A DNA stretch of 64,000 nucleotides from Styela clava (Eukaryota > Chordata > Ascidiacea > Stolidobranchia > Styelidae): NCBI RefSeq assembly GCF_964204865.1, contig NC_135262.1, positions 8,308,001 to 8,372,000 on the forward strand, given 5' to 3'. Numbering within the stretch: position 1 is the first letter of the stretch; the number at the start of each line of letters is the position of its first letter. The notes below the pieces were generated by a model. The model was given only the letters and a program-made list of their open reading frames with translations, ran no database searches and was not told the DNA's origin. The position numbers were made by a program, and so were the translations under genes. This document shows positions 34,001 to 46,420 of the stretch, one piece after another.

Positions 34001-37000
34001 TTATAAAAATCTAGTGGGTTTACGAGTTTTTCTACCAAATTTGGTTCTGTAATCATAACCGGTTGTAGGTTCGGATGAACGATCGTCTGTAGAACGCTGA
34101 TTGTTCGTTGTTGTTTTAGGGATTGGAGGACGTCCTCTTGGTTTAGGAATGGATACAGAAACAGGATGGTCGAGATCAAGATGAGCTGGCTTTAACCTGT
34201 CAACAGAAATAGTTTCGCTTCGGTTTCCAATCTGTACTTTGAAAGTTTTATTCCCATGTTGCAAAACTTCGAATGGTCCTTCATAAGGTCTTTGTAAAGG
34301 AGATCGGTGTGCGTCACGACGAATAAACACGAACTTGGCTTGATTGAGTGCGGCTGGCATTCTTGCTCTGAAAGGACCATGGTGCGACGTAGGAATTGGA
34401 GCCAATGATCCTACTCTTTCTCTGAGAAGCCGAAGATTTGTGGTCGGGCAGCTATTGTCTTTAGAGTCTGATATGAAATCACCGGGGACAGTGAGGGGAG
34501 CGCCATAAACAAGCTCAGCTGACGATGCCGTAAGATCTTCTTTCGGAGCTGTGCGGATTCCCAATAAAACCCATGGAAGCACGTCCAACCAGTTTGTATC
34601 ATTGAGTCGTGCCTTGATGGCAGATTTCATTGTTCGATGAAAACGTTCTACCAAACCATTTGCCTGTGGGTGGTAGGCTGTAGTGTGATGAATTTTTGTT
34701 CCCAATAATTCGGCAAAGGCAGACCAAAGGCCTGAAATGAACTGTGATCCTCGGTCAGAAGAAATGTGAAGTGGAACACCAAAACGGGCAACCCAATTTG
34801 ACAGGAAAGCTCGGGCACAAGACATAGTTGATATGTCTTTGAGGGGAATGGCTTCTGGCCACCTTGTGAAACGATCTACTATTGTAAGAAGGTAATTGTA
34901 TCCTTGTGATGGTGGTAAAGGACCAACTAAGTCAATGTTGATATGGTCAAAACGTTTGTCTGGCATTTTGAAATCTTCTAAAGGGGCCCGTATATGACGA
35001 TTTATTTTAGACTTTTGGCATTCCAGGCATGTTTTGGCCCATTGTCCAATTTGTTTGGAAAGACCATGCCACACAAATTTTTGTGAGATCAGTTTGCGAG
35101 TGGTACGTATGCCTGGATGCGAGAGCCCGTGAACCGCATCAAAAATTTTTCTGCGCCAGCTGGCAGGCACTATAGGTCGTGGTCTACCCGTAGATACGTC
35201 ACACAGCAATGTAAATTTGCCGTTGCAAAAAGGGACATCTTCGACACGAAGACCGGTGATAGCAGTGCGGTAAGCCTGTGTATCCTTGTCGTTTAGTTGA
35301 TCTGTGGCCATAATTTCATAATCGATGCCGTCATTGATGTCGTTGATGACCGCGCGCGACAGGGCGTCGGCGACAGTATTATCCTTACCGGAAATATGTT
35401 TTATATCTGTTGTGTATTCAGATATGAAATTGAGGTGACGCTGTTGTCGCGCTGACCATGGCTCAGAGACTTTTGACATAGCAAAAGTGAGGGGTTTGTG
35501 ATCTGTAAAAATCGTGAAGGTTCGTGCTTCGAGAAAATAACGAAAATGTCGTATTCCTAAGTAAACGGCCAAAAGTTCCTTGTCGAATGCACTGTATTTC
35601 GTCTCGGGTTTGCGTAGCTGTCTACTATAAAATGCAATTGGCTTCCAAGATCCATTTAACTTTTGCTCGAGAACACCTCCTAAGGCAACGTCCGAAGCGT
35701 CGACTGTGAGGGCAGTTGGTGCGTTTGGTTGTGGATGTGTAAGCATAACTGCATTTGCCAGTGCTTTCTTAGTTTTTTCAAATGCACATATCATACTGTC
35801 AGTCCATTCGGGCAAAACCTTCGACCCCTTGGGCAGGCCGGAAAGTGCTGCGAATAGTGGTTGCATTATTTGGGCAGCTTTGGGCAAAAACCGATGATAG
35901 AAATTAACCATGCCAAGAAACTCTTGAAGGCCTTTTACAGATGAAGGGCGAGGGAAATTAGTTATCGCCTTCACTTTATTGGGGAGAGGAAAAGCACCCT
36001 CTTTTGTAACAGTATGTCCCAGGAACTCTAATTCGCTTAAACCGAATTTACATTTGGCAGGATTGATAACCATACCGTGGCTTTTTAGCCTTTGGAAAAG
36101 ATTTCGCAAGTCCTTTTTGTGTTGATCTTTAGACGTACTGGCGATAAGGATGTCGTCAAGATAGACAAATACGAAAGGCAAACCTCGACAGATGGTATCC
36201 ATTAAACGCTGGAACACCTGGGCGGCGTTTTTAAGCCCAAACGGCATGCGGAGAAATTCAAATAGGCCAAATGGTGTGATAATGGCAGTTTTGGGGATAT
36301 CTTGTTCATGAATAGGTATTTGATGATAACCGCGAACAAGATCCACTTTAGAGAAAATCGTCCTTCCCGCAAGACGGGCCGTAAAATCTTGTATGTTTGG
36401 GACTGGGTAGCGGTCAGGCACGGTCATATCATTTAGACGTCTGTAGTCTCCACATGGGCGCCACCCGCCGTCCTGTTTAGGTACGATGTGAAGCGCAGAC
36501 GCCCAGGGGCTATTTGAGGGTCGGATGATTCCGAGTTCAATCATGTTATCAAACTCTGCCTTTGCCGCGGCTAGCTTATCGGGGTGCAATCTTCGAGCCT
36601 TTGCGTGCACCGGGGGGCCTTCTGTAACAATATGATGCTTTACCCCGTGTGCAGTGGTCGGGTTGCTGAATGTGGGGCGCGTTAAATCAGGAAATTCGTT
36701 CAGAATTTTGGCAAAATCGTTTTCGGCTACGTAGTGAAGGCAAGGCGGGGTGCCAGTAATCGTTCTGGTTGGAATACAAGCGTATGTGCTTGACTCGATA
36801 AGTCGTTTGCCCCTGATGTCAACCAAAAGTCCGTGAGAGCGCAAAAAATCTCCCCCGATAATTGCCCGTGAAACATTGGCTAATGTGAATCTCCAGGTAA
36901 AATTTCTACCGCATATAGTCAAAGGCACTTTTCGTGTGCCATATGTCGTAATTGAGGTGCCATTAGCTGCCAAAAGTGCTTGTCCTGGTCGCCCGTAACG

Positions 37001-37216
37001 ACGGTCATGACCGGTGGCAGGCAGCACGCTGACTTGTGCACCCGTATCAACTAAAAAACTGCGTCCAGAGTTTTTGTCTGTGACGTAATAAAGGTTTGAA
37101 TCGCCGACCGCCAAGGAGGTTACTGACGGTCGGCTATGGCGTTTTCCGAAACCACAAAAGAACATGGCGGGCGACATTTTTTGGCTTTCTTGCCGAATTT
37201 CCTGTGATAAAAACAC
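34001..37216 (-). CDS. pol: Pol polyprotein of the Ty3/gypsy element
   Basis: 1,071 residues, uninterrupted. Aspartic protease DTGA at 57-60; reverse transcriptase with the catalytic YLDD at 352-355; RNase H with TVDAS (Asp506), Glu547 and FTDHK (Asp572); integrase zinc-binding H696, H700, C730, C733; and catalytic D762, D821, E857. The domain order PR-RT-RH-IN is that of Ty3/gypsy. The tail after the integrase core ([17 protein letters not shown]) is typical of the group. It overlaps gag by 97 bp in another frame, so expression probably needs a ribosomal frameshift. The first listed codon need not be a true start. Confidence 0.95.
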   Translation of the reverse strand: MFLSQEIRQESQKMSPAMFFCGFGKRHSRPSVTSLAVGDSNLYYVTDKNSGRSFLVDTGAQVSVLPATGHDRRYGRPGQALLAANGTSITTYGTRKVPLTICGRNFTWRFTLANVSRAIIGGDFLRSHGLLVDIRGKRLIESSTYACIPTRTITGTPPCLHYVAENDFAKILNEFPDLTRPTFSNPTTAHGVKHHIVTEGPPVHAKARRLHPDKLAAAKAEFDNMIELGIIRPSNSPWASALHIVPKQDGGWRPCGDYRRLNDMTVPDRYPVPNIQDFTARLAGRTIFSKVDLVRGYHQIPIHEQDIPKTAIITPFGLFEFLRMPFGLKNAAQVFQRLMDTICRGLPFVFVYLDDILIASTSKDQHKKDLRNLFQRLKSHGMVINPAKCKFGLSELEFLGHTVTKEGAFPLPNKVKAITNFPRPSSVKGLQEFLGMVNFYHRFLPKAAQIMQPLFAALSGLPKGSKVLPEWTDSMICAFEKTKKALANAVMLTHPQPNAPTALTVDASDVALGGVLEQKLNGSWKPIAFYSRQLRKPETKYSAFDKELLAVYLGIRHFRYFLEARTFTIFTDHKPLTFAMSKVSEPWSARQQRHLNFISEYTTDIKHISGKDNTVADALSRAVINDINDGIDYEIMATDQLNDKDTQAYRTAITGLRVEDVPFCNGKFTLLCDVSTGRPRPIVPASWRRKIFDAVHGLSHPGIRTTRKLISQKFVWHGLSKQIGQWAKTCLECQKSKINRHIRAPLEDFKMPDKRFDHINIDLVGPLPPSQGYNYLLTIVDRFTRWPEAIPLKDISTMSCARAFLSNWVARFGVPLHISSDRGSQFISGLWSAFAELLGTKIHHTTAYHPQANGLVERFHRTMKSAIKARLNDTNWLDVLPWVLLGIRTAPKEDLTASSAELVYGAPLTVPGDFISDSKDNSCPTTNLRLLRERVGSLAPIPTSHHGPFRARMPAALNQAKFVFIRRDAHRSPLQRPYEGPFEVLQHGNKTFKVQIGNRSETISVDRLKPAHLDLDHPVSVSIPKPRGRPPIPKTTTNNQRSTDDRSSEPTTGYDYRTKFGRKTRKPTRFL

Positions 37217-37794
37217 ATTTCAGACAAAACATGAGATGGTTTGAACGAACTGGTTTTTTGTACAGCGTTTGTCACCTCATAGCCTTTTGCAGTTAAAATA
37301 TCATCTGCTTTCCTTGCCAGCTTCCGAAAATCGTCGCCCGTGGTTGTTAAAATGTCTGTAAGTTGAGACCGGACGTCTGGTGGCAGATGACTGACGAACA
37401 AATAGCGAAATAAGAAATAAGGTGTCTTACCTACTGGATACAATGCAAGCATGTTGTCCATAAGTTCCGTTGCCGTTCCATCCCCTAGTCCAGGCATTGA
37501 ACAAAGGCGCGCAGCTCGTTCAGGATCCGTCAGCGAACATTTAGTAGTGAGCTTCTCTTTGAGATCTTGGTACTTGTTCGTTTCCGGCGGGTTATTGAGA
37601 ACATTAAGAATGCTGGCAGCGGTATTTTCATCCAGAGCGGCAACCACGTAGTGGTATTTTGTTTCATCTGTTGTGATATTTCGAACAGCGAACTGCGCTT
37701 CGACTTGGTGGAACCAAACGGCAGGATTTTTAGTCCAGAAAATCGGCAGCTTTAATGATACCGCTGTTAGGCCTGCTTTGTTGTCTTCACTCAT
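37120..37794 (-). CDS. gag: Gag protein of the Ty3/gypsy element
   Basis: 224 residues from ATG at 37794. The pattern [18 protein letters not shown], the YVVAALD segment, the [12 protein letters not shown] segment and the FLFRYLF segment are those of CsRn1-clade capsids. A Cys/His cluster near the C terminus ([18 protein letters not shown]) lies where the nucleocapsid zinc knuckle is found; the spacing is not the standard CCHC, which is also a feature of that clade as I know it. It forms the particle that packages the element RNA. Confidence 0.9.
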   Translation of the reverse strand: MSEDNKAGLTAVSLKLPIFWTKNPAVWFHQVEAQFAVRNITTDETKYHYVVAALDENTAASILNVLNNPPETNKYQDLKEKLTTKCSLTDPERAARLCSMPGLGDGTATELMDNMLALYPVGKTPYFLFRYLFVSHLPPDVRSQLTDILTTTGDDFRKLARKADDILTAKGYEVTNAVQKTSSFKPSHVLSEMCFYHRKFGKKAKKCRPPCSFVVSENAIADRQ

Positions 37795-37840
37795 ATTCTT
37801 CGTTATGTGCGTATTCTTTTCTCAAAAATATGCTTTTGAG

Positions 37841-37853
37841 GTCGGGGTCACCA
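37841..37853 (-). other. Primer-binding site (tRNA-Trp type)
   Basis: On the minus strand, two bases after the 5' LTR, TGGTGACCCCGAC is complementary to the 3' end of eukaryotic tRNA-Trp as I know it. tRNA-Trp priming is a known trait of the CsRn1 clade. Confidence 0.75.
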
Positions 37854-37855
37854 TT

Positions 37856-38063
37856 TGAAGCGAACTAACTTCTTTCTAACAAGAAAAAGACTTTCAATTA
37901 TGTTGATGTTTAATCCATAACAAAGCAATGTTAACGACAAGCGAACAGAAAACAGAATGACAAGTTATCGTAAGAAAAGCACGTAAGTAATCATGCGTGA
38001 CAAAAACATAAACAAAACAATTGTGACTCATAACGGCTATTATTAGTTAAGTGGTTCGCCACA
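37856..38063 (-). repeat. 5' LTR
   Basis: 208 bp, identical to 33771-33978. It would hold the promoter for the element on the minus strand. Confidence 0.95.
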
Positions 38064-38710
38064 GTAGGCTACAAGTGCTACAACGCTTGCATTACTGCAC
38101 TGGTAGGACCGTGAAAGAATAAGTTACGGTAATTTCATTGTGGTAAGACACCGGTACCGGCACCAGTACCAGTATCGTACTTACGTACTGAGCTACCAGT
38201 ACCGGTTAGCAGTCAGCCAGCATCTTACCTGTACACTGTAGGCCATATACGGTAATTGATCACAGAACAGTTTTTCCTTGCAAATTTTATGTTGTTTACA
38301 CTTTAGGACAGATAATTAATCACAGAACAATTCTTCCCTTTCAAATTTTATGTTGTTTCCAGTAGACTCTCATCAAAATAAACAAATATAGTAGGCTACA
38401 AGTGCTACAACGCTTGCATTACTGCACTGGTAGGACCGTGAAAGTATAAGTTACGGTAATTTCATTGTGGTAAGACACCGGTACCGGCACCAGTACCAGT
38501 ATCGTACTTACGTACTGAGCTACCAGTACCGGTACCGAACCTGTAGGTCTGATATTCCGTTCCGCATACGATAGGCTATAAAACTTGCATTGCAGCATTA
38601 GTAATACCGCGGAAGGAATAGGTCAATTTCACTGCGTTACGGTACCGGTATGGCAACTTACCAGTACCGACCTACAGTAGCTGTAGTACTGAGCAAGACA
38701 ATCGATCGCG
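38064..38710. repeat. Tandem repeat of about 328 bp (retrotransposon target)
   Basis: 'ggctacaagtgctacaacg' through 'gagctaccagtaccgg' occurs at 38067-38208 and again at 38395-38537. The preceding part (gcatcttacctgtacactg ...) occurs at 33593-33770 and 38220-38393. The retrotransposon therefore landed inside the first repeat. Confidence 0.8.
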
Positions 38711-38739
38711 AAACCGCTTGCAATAAGTGTAAAACAGTG

Positions 38740-38998
38740 TTCCCATGAGTAAAAATCAATACCGCGAAATTTTGTATGAAATATCATATCTCATAGGATT
38801 CATATAAAATTTAAGAATAAACAAAAGTAATAGCCTTCTAGCGAAAAAATTAATCTTTAACCACTGAAAATTTCAAAGCAATTGGTCCAGTATTCGAAGA
38901 GAAAAGCGACTTTTTAAAAACGTGTCAAAGAACAAGAACAAGAACAACAACAACATAATATTGAAACGATCGTTATGTCCACTACGTGTCCAACAAGG
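38740..38998 (+). repeat. AAC-tailed repeat copy
   Basis: Contains 'aatagccttctagcg', 'caattggtccagtattcg', an (AAC)n-like tail and 'gaaacgatcgttatgtcc'. Confidence 0.65.
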
Positions 38999-39049
38999 AC
39001 ACGGGGCAACGCGGGATATATCTCTTGTAAACAAATGGTTTACAGCATC

Positions 39050-39397
39050 TCATAAATATTCAATTCGTCTGGTCAAGTAAACTAGAATGCTTTCGCTCTT
39101 TTTCCTCTTTGTCTTATCTATGCAATAAGTTTTTGTCAGCACATCTTGATTCAGGGGGTTCTCCTGAACTCGTCCTTGGAATGTTGTAAGATAACCAGCA
39201 AACCTGTTCAGCTGACTGGCGTTTCGAAAGTTGTATTTAAAGATGTTGACAGTCATGGGGCTATAAGTTTGGTATAGTTTTGTGAAATGGGGAACCTGTT
39301 GATAGTTGGTTCGGTAAAAAAGAGAACCCGTTTTCTTCTCACTGAGTAGCACCTTACATTTAAGTGGCAGCTTGTGGAGCGCCTTGTTCGAATTCAA
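39050..39397 (-). CDS. Conserved minus-strand ORF of the array (copy A), doubtful
   Basis: A 115-residue open stretch, almost identical to the C-terminal part of 46421-46831. The upstream frame is closed by a TAA where the other copy has a Ser codon. Basic, with KTKRKKSES near the C terminus. No family recognised; it could be a transposon remnant. Confidence 0.22.
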   Translation of the reverse strand: MNSNKALHKLPLKCKVLLSEKKTGSLFYRTNYQQVPHFTKLYQTYSPMTVNIFKYNFRNASQLNRFAGYLTTFQGRVQENPLNQDVLTKTYCIDKTKRKKSESILVYLTRRIEYL

Positions 39398-39998
39398 TGA
39401 TTATTCTTTGTTTTGTTTTGATGAGAAGCGTTGTTGGGCACGATCGCTCGAATTGAGCATATTTCAAAATTTTTGTTTTTTTGTGAAAATATCCCCATTC
39501 TTCGCAATTGATGAACCTCGAATCCTGTGGGACTCGGTATCTTACTCCGACTTCGTTAGTTGCGCCATTTAGCCGTGACACCAGTCAATGCAGTGACAGT
39601 AGCGATGTATCAAGATGTCAAACATGTTTCTGATTTCAACCACGTTAAGTATCAACACATCTTGTAGCCTACGTCGGTTGTTGCCGAATATTTTACTGGT
39701 AGCTTCCTATTATTCGCTGTTTATTTACGCGTTTCATGTCACTGATTATATATATTCATTCCAACTCAAAATCTTGGAGTTGGTCAGGCCAACCAGTACC
39801 ACAGTAATAAAATATCATTTTCTCCCATTTTTGTAAATTTGTGTTGAAAAATATTTAAAAATTTTATATATATAAAATATTTCATATCTTGAAATCTGAT
39901 TTATGTTTTGTTGGTGATTGGTATCTTCAAAAAAACGTCCGTGTCATGAATTTGAATGAAATGTGGGAGCTGTACTAATAAAAATTAGAAAAAAAATT

Positions 39999-40136
39999 AA
40001 GTTACGGTGAAATTCTATTCGATTACTTAATGACTGATACTTTTTAACAGTATCACTATTAAAAAAATTAATTATCGATATTACTGCTAAAAATTCTCAG
40101 TCGTGAAATGTTTTACGTAGCATTTCACCGTAACTT
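39999..40136. mobile_element. Small inverted-repeat MITE (unit 2 copy)
   Basis: 138 bp bounded by perfect 15-bp inverted repeats (AAGTTACGGTGAAAT and its complement). Confidence 0.7.
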
Positions 40137-40624
40137 CAATTTCGTGAAAATGCCATCGTGGAAAGCGACCAGCGTAACCGATTATCGGTTACATTTCCCC
40201 CATCGCCAAAGACCCAGATTGAAGGCATGATATCATCCAGAATTTTATTATAAACTTTCGACTTTGAACATTCCGAGATTCGAGTAGAATCGTGACTCTT
40301 GAATTTCCGTTCTTGTCTCATGAAGGTTGGAACAAGAGGCTAAATAAATCCAATGAAAATGGTAAATGGTTATTATATGAATGATGTCCCAGGCACGTTC
40401 AATTAAATAGTCGAGATTTTTGTATTTGTTTATGGTGGAACCTTTACTGCAATTGCGCATGCTTGCCAGAGCATAAAATATCACACGAGTGGTTTAGTTA
40501 TCAATAATTCTAACCATCGAATATTTATGTAAATATTCTTCATAAAAAAAAATACGCTTTGTCGCCTTCTTGGTTTGAATTCATCTTCTTAAATATAAAT
40601 AGCCGAATAGGAACCGATACTCAC

Positions 40625-40737
40625 GCCTACGACCATTTCACGACTACAACTGATCTCGGAAGTTAAGGAACGTAGTGCTCGGAAAATACTCGGAAAGCAA
40701 GGGCGACCGACTGGGAATACCGAGTGTCGCAGGCTTT
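40625..40737 (+). pseudogene. 5S rRNA-like sequence, copy 2
   Basis: 113 nt from GCCTACGACCAT to GCAGGCTTT. It retains the AAAATACTCGG stretch corresponding to the TTAGTACTTGG part of normal 5S, box-A-like AGTTAAGGAACG and box-C-like GACTGGGAATACCGAG. A TTTT terminator follows directly and an AT-rich TATA-like element lies upstream. It is more complete than copy 1. Confidence 0.72.
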
Positions 40738-41805
40738 TACTGTTTTATTAAGATGGAACACAACATTTTGGGACATTTACTCACATACTAATTTGAAGTC
40801 AGGCAGACACTGGATCCAAATTACAACCGCTTCAACACAATATTTTGGGATATTTACCCGTATGTCAATATGAAGTCAAGCCGACATTGAAACCAAATTA
40901 CAACGGCTTCAATTCCACTGACGTGACGTTTTATTGTGTCACAAAGTTTTAGAATTAAGCATACTTATCTTTGCAACATAATTGAAATAGGGCAAACCAA
41001 CCATGTTTTCCGATCTATAAAGATGTAACCTTTCGATAATCAATTAGCAATGTGAGTGATGAATTTAGGATTAAACAAATTTTAATCCATATATTTGCAC
41101 GACAAAACAACAAAAAAGATTTCGGCTTGGCCTACTATTGCACTGTACTAGGTATTGTTGAGTTAGATGGGGCGATAAAGTTTACTCGTCAGTCTTAGGA
41201 TTAAGCTTAAAGTCTTTTAAATTAAATCTGTCACCTATACATGGGGCACTTATTTACATGATGCTGAAGCATAGCTTCTTGTATTTGCATAAAATTTTTT
41301 CTTTTTTCATTACATATTAGGCCATAGTACAGGATGAGTCCCCCGTACCCTCAAATTGTGAGACAGAAGCAGACGAAAGACATCGGAAGGTATAATAGAA
41401 CCTCTCTCGTGAAATAAATTCTAAATTTGTCTAAGAAATGGTCTAAGGTTTTTGAATATTATTTTGGTATTTGGATTTATTTGCAAAACTTGCAATTGTA
41501 TTGTATTGTATGTATAGTGACTAAGTAATTGTAGTCATGTAGTTTGCATTTGGGCCCGTAAACCGCCTGGATAGTCGATGGTATGAACATGGACACATTA
41601 CTATGTTTATAAAAGAAAGTATTTAGGTGTAGGGAATTATGACACAACACGTACATTGGTAGGGAAGGAAATTGACAATCAATAAATAGCGTTTTCCGAT
41701 GCGAAAGTAGCATACTTTATGAAAGTAATCATTGACATGATCCATGAGAAAGAGAAGGAAACCGTCGATCAATTAGTTTTCCGGTGCAAATCATCCTTTT
41801 CAATG

Positions 41806-41814
41806 TATAAAAAG
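41806..41814 (+). promoter_or_regulatory. TATA box of secreted-peptide gene, copy 2
   Basis: TATAAAAAG in the same context as copy 1. Confidence 0.55.
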
Positions 41815-42112
41815 TCATCTCTTTTGTCGTGGCGTTTTATGTGCTGGGATATATTTCTTTTGAGTCGGACTGACCGAGAGTGATTTTAGGCTGCGGCTAC
41901 AAAACAGTTAGAGAATATTGGGGGTATATTTTTGCGAGTGAGAGTGAATCATTTGAATAAATACAAAGTAAACTAACTCTGATTTAAAACCGACAAGAGC
42001 AACAAAAAGCATTTTTATCTGCTTATTGATTAATATTTTTTAAAAATATTGAGATAAAAAAATATATTTTAATTTGAAAATTTTGTTTCCAGATTACAAA
42101 AAGTTATAAAAC

Positions 42113-42725
42113 ATGTCGTGGAAGTCTGTTGTTGTGTGCGTAGCTTTGTTGGTGATCAATTTGATTTTATGTTCAGCATATCCAAGAGGTGAGTACTGGA
42201 GACTTAGTGAAGCATTTGTAATGTTATATTGGATGGTCATTTTGTTTGTAGTACTAATTTTAGAAAGGAAGTAATTTGAATTCACTTTTAACAACTTGCT
42301 CATTGCCCAGTAAATCATTTACAATTTTTGTATTTAACTTTCTGTTGAAGTGGTGATATTTTTAGTGATACTTTTTGAACTGGGAATTCTATGCATAAGA
42401 CAAATTATATATCAATTAGAGCTCGACTTTTGAGTACGAAATTTTATTCCGTGAGTTTGTTTTATAGCATCGGTATAATTTTATATCTAAAGAATGAATG
42501 AGAATTGTCATGTTTTCTTAAATTGTGAGAGGTAGGCAAAATAACAAAATATAACGTATAAAATCCCTAATATTTATTGCATCTAATCTCTTTTAGCAGG
42601 AGGTAGAGAAAATGAAATGTTGGAAACCTATACGAAATTTTATTGTAAGTAGTTTGTGGTGAAATATTTTCTAGTCATTTTTTCTTTAAACGATTAACAC
42701 AACGTTTTAATACTTCTCTATAGAA
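42113..42725 (+). CDS. Short secreted peptide precursor, copy 2
   Basis: Exons 42113-42188, 42600-42644 and from 42724. The signal peptide is the same as copy 1; the one difference in exon 1 is a synonymous Leu codon. The mature part ends KFY instead of KFF. The TAA stop is again split over the last intron (T at 42644, AA at 42724-42725), and AATAAA lies at 42860-42865. Confidence 0.65.
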
Positions 42726-43289
42726 CGTCGAATTTCATACAAAGACAACAAGAATTATAATATCCAGATCTATATTTTGTTGATATCCTGATAGATATGT
42801 GTTATTTTACGTGGTACAAAAAAAAAACTATGTGTGAATCTAATTGTTTATATTTATGAAATAAACATTCAAACAACCTATTTAATGAAGTCGAAACATT
42901 TTATTTAGTTGAAAGAAAGTCGGTTTTAGCAAACGTACAGCACATTAACTCTTTGATCTTGTTCTGATAATCTAGTGTATGAAAGACGCATAATCAAATT
43001 TTTAATTGATTAGACGGAATAGGAAATTTCTGTATAACTGTAGTTCAATTTTGTATAGCATTTGCAAAGCACTGCGTTTTGAACTTCCAGTTTGTGCAAA
43101 CAAAATTTACCATTATACGCCATTTATATCTTCAACTAAATGTTAATGCTATAAACAAAATATTGCCATCATTTCATTCAACATTATGTTTATATTCCTT
43201 ATTTGCCCTACCTCGAGAACAAGGCGCGGAAAGTTAACACCAGGGGTTCATAAAAAATTTTGTGGTGTAGTAGTCCATGAATAGTTGAA

Positions 43290-43495
43290 AATACAAGAGA
43301 GCTATGCTCAAATATATGGACACGTAGCGCCACCCAATGGCAATAATTTTGATGACGTCATAGCGAAAATAAGTAAGTTCTGGAGAAAAATTTTACCTTT
43401 AACCACTGAAAATTTCAAAGCAATTGGTCCAGTATTCGAAAAGAAAAGCGATTTTTTTTAAAATGATGGATACAAATAACAATAACAACACAAGA
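43290..43495 (+). repeat. AAC-tailed repeat copy (unit 2)
   Basis: Counterpart of 31168-31367 with the same flanks. Confidence 0.65.
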
Positions 43496-44689
43496 GAGCA
43501 ATGCTCAAATATATGGACACGCAGAACAATTTTCCAAAAAATCATATTCGGTGACTGACCAGTACCTGTATAAACAACGCACCACATCGCAGGAATCAAA
43601 CAGACAAAAACACGGTGGTCGCAAATTGGTTGATAAAGATATTATCGACGTATTGGAAATGCGCACCCCACCCGATTCTCCCTCCTTTAAATGTAGAAAC
43701 GCAAAACCTTTAAAGATGTTTAAAAGAAACCCAACTCTACCCACCTGCCAAAGTTCATCTTTTTATCTCTTATATTTGTATGGATTTTCAAGCTTTTGAC
43801 AGCTACGAGTTAGTTCAGTGCCACCGCGCTACCAGAAATTCTCTATCTTTAAAAACATTGGGCTTCTAATTGCATTTCTGACCGTCATATATTTTAAGAA
43901 CACGGTTATTTCGAACAAAACTCGTCAAATTATAAACAAAGCACCACATCAGCAATCAAACGGACGAAAACACGGTGGTCGCAAATTGGTTGACAAATAC
44001 TGGCATAACACAGTATCAGCATTTGCAAAGTTATAACTGTATGATTTAAATATTTACTCAGTTCAAAGTTTTGTCAGGCAGGGATACCGGTACCGGTATG
44101 CCAATTTTAGTTTTTGTTCGAAGTAGGCAAATCTGGTGAATGAAATTCATTTCACTACCGCTACTAGGCATTCTGACATTTGATATATTTCAGTGTTCGG
44201 ATACCGGTACAAACTTTGGTTTTCGTCCGAAGTAGCCAAATCTCGTAAAGGAAATTCATTTCACTACCGGTACCAGGCATTCTGACATTTGATATATTCC
44301 AGTGTTCGGCACTTACCAGTACCAGGTAACAGCGTATGGTACCGGTGTTAGAACTGAGACAACGCAGTTACCGGTACGGTATTAGCCTAGGACTAAAATC
44401 GTTTACATGTTTCCTGTTTATAATACAATAACTGAATAACCGTATTGGTCTAGTTACGGTCTACATACCGGTACATACTTGGTCTACATACCGGTACTGG
44501 TCTACAAGACATACCACAGTCTACAAATATACTGACACCAAGCAAGCAGTCCATGATTTCGAAAAACAAATACCGGTAGCGAAGAGGAGGTAGTGAAGAG
44601 CGAAGCAGTATTTACCTTTGACGCCACCGGTACCCACAAAAAATTCCGAGTTTCGCGTAGAAATAATTTACAGAATCAAACCGGACAGC

Positions 44690-46370
44690 CAGTGTTCCCA
44701 TGGACAAAAAATAATACAGCAAAATTTTAGACGAAATATCAAATTTCATAGAATTCACGCAAAATTTTGAAATAAATAAAAGTAATAGCCTTCTAGCGAA
44801 GAAATTAATCTTTAACCACTGAAAATTTCAAAGCAATTGGTCCAGTATTCGAAGAGAAAAGCGATTTTTTAAAAACGTGTCAAAGAACAAGAACAACAAC
44901 AACAACAACATAATATTGAAACGATCGTTATGGCCACTAAACGTGTCCAATAACAACAAAATTTTGAAACGATCGTTATGTCCACTACGTGTCCAAAAAT
45001 AGTATGATTAAGTCATTTGGTATCGTCGTATGACTCGCATGAGACAACCACATTATAAACAAGAGAGCAATGCTCAAATATATGGACACGCACAACAATT
45101 CCCCAAAAATCATATGCGGTGACCAACGACTAACATACCGGCGGTGACTTACCAGTACCTGTATCGGGGTACCGTGACGGTACAGGGACTGTCATAGATA
45201 TTTTAGGTACTGTGACAATTGAAACATCAGTTGAAATATCTCGTGATATGAGTCAATTATGTACCTTATTATCGGATCAGGTACCGAACCACAGTCAAAC
45301 ATTTCACATAAAAACGTTACTAAATAACATGCGTCAACTTAACACCAGCCGAATCGGGGTACAATTTTTGGTACAGTGACTGTCATAGCCGTTTAGGGCT
45401 GATGGACAATTCGACTACACCGACAACTCACCAGGCCTAGGGTGGTGTAGCCAGTCTGTGGACAATTTCATTCAAACCGCTATAAAACAAAAACCAATAT
45501 ATCTAACCCGTTAATTTATTCACCGTGGGTGCATTGGCGGCATTTATTCTACACGCTAAACCTCGTATTAACTTACTACGACAAATGGTTAAAGCTATAC
45601 AAATCCCCAAAGTACGGCACTCGAAAGACGTATTTGCGACCGAACGACCAGTGTGCGACCACGGATTTCAAGCCTTGATCATCGTTTCTGCTGCGTCGAG
45701 ACTATGGCATACGCAGCCATACAGCAATCAAACAGACAAAACACGGTGGTCGCAAATTGGTTGACAATTGTTGGTCTTGTGACAGCGTGAAAACATTGGG
45801 CTTCTAATTGCATTTCTGACCGTCATATATTTCAAGAACACGGTTATTTCGAACAAAACTCGTTAAATTATAAACAAAGCACCACATCACAGCAATCAAA
45901 CAGACGAAAACACGGTGGCCGCAAATTGGTTGACAAAGATATTATCGACGTATCGGAAATGCACACCCCCTATTCCCCCTCCTTCAAATGTAGAAACGTG
46001 AAACTTTCAAATATGGTTAAAAGAAACACAACTCTACCCACCTGCCAAGATTCATCTTTTTATTTCTCATATTTGTATGGATTTTCAAGCTTTTGTCAGC
46101 TACGAGTTAGTTCAGTGTCACCGCGCTGTGTTACGGTACCAGAACTTCTCTATCTTTAGAAGGTCCTGTCTTGTGACAGCGTGAATTGAAATTGCAAGAT
46201 GGTCCGTTGGACACAAAATGGCGTCCGATAAACGTAGAACGTTTAGTGACGTCATAGCAAACAAAAACAAATCTTACAGAGCTAACAGAAACGTGTCAAA
46301 GAACAAGAACAACAACAACAACAACATAATATTGAAACGATCGTTATGTCCACTACGTGTCCAACAAGGA
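44690..46370. repeat. AAC-tailed copies and 'cggtggtcgcaaattggttg' repeats
   Basis: 44690-44995 and 46262-46370 are AAC-tailed copies. A short module 'cagcaatcaaacagac...acggtggtcgcaaattggttga' recurs near 45720 and 45890, and in units 1 and 2 near 31470, 31820, 43590 and 43960. Small ORFs over these modules are copies of each other and not genes. Confidence 0.55.
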
Positions 46371-46420
46371 CACGAGGCAACGCGGGATATATCTCTTGTA
46401 AACAAATGGTTTACAGCATC

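Larger units (their letters stand above)
33771..38063 (-). mobile_element. Full-length Ty3/gypsy LTR retrotransposon (CsRn1-like), apparently intact
   Basis: 4,293 bp in minus orientation with two identical 208-bp LTRs (TG...CA), gag and pol in overlapping frames, and a primer-binding site and polypurine tract in place. It is flanked by 4-bp GTAG duplications (33767-33770 and 38064-38067). An unoccupied version of the target (aaatatagtaggctac) exists at about 38389-38402 in the neighbouring tandem repeat. Both ORFs are open. LTR identity implies a very recent insertion. Confidence 0.95.
38995..46368 (+). repeat. Segmental duplication unit 2
   Basis: About 7.4 kb. It starts 'ggacacggggcaacgcggg', which recurs at 46369 and 51005. 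It carries the same ordered contents as units 1 and 3, with sequence near 45060-46240 not seen in the others. Confidence 0.88.
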
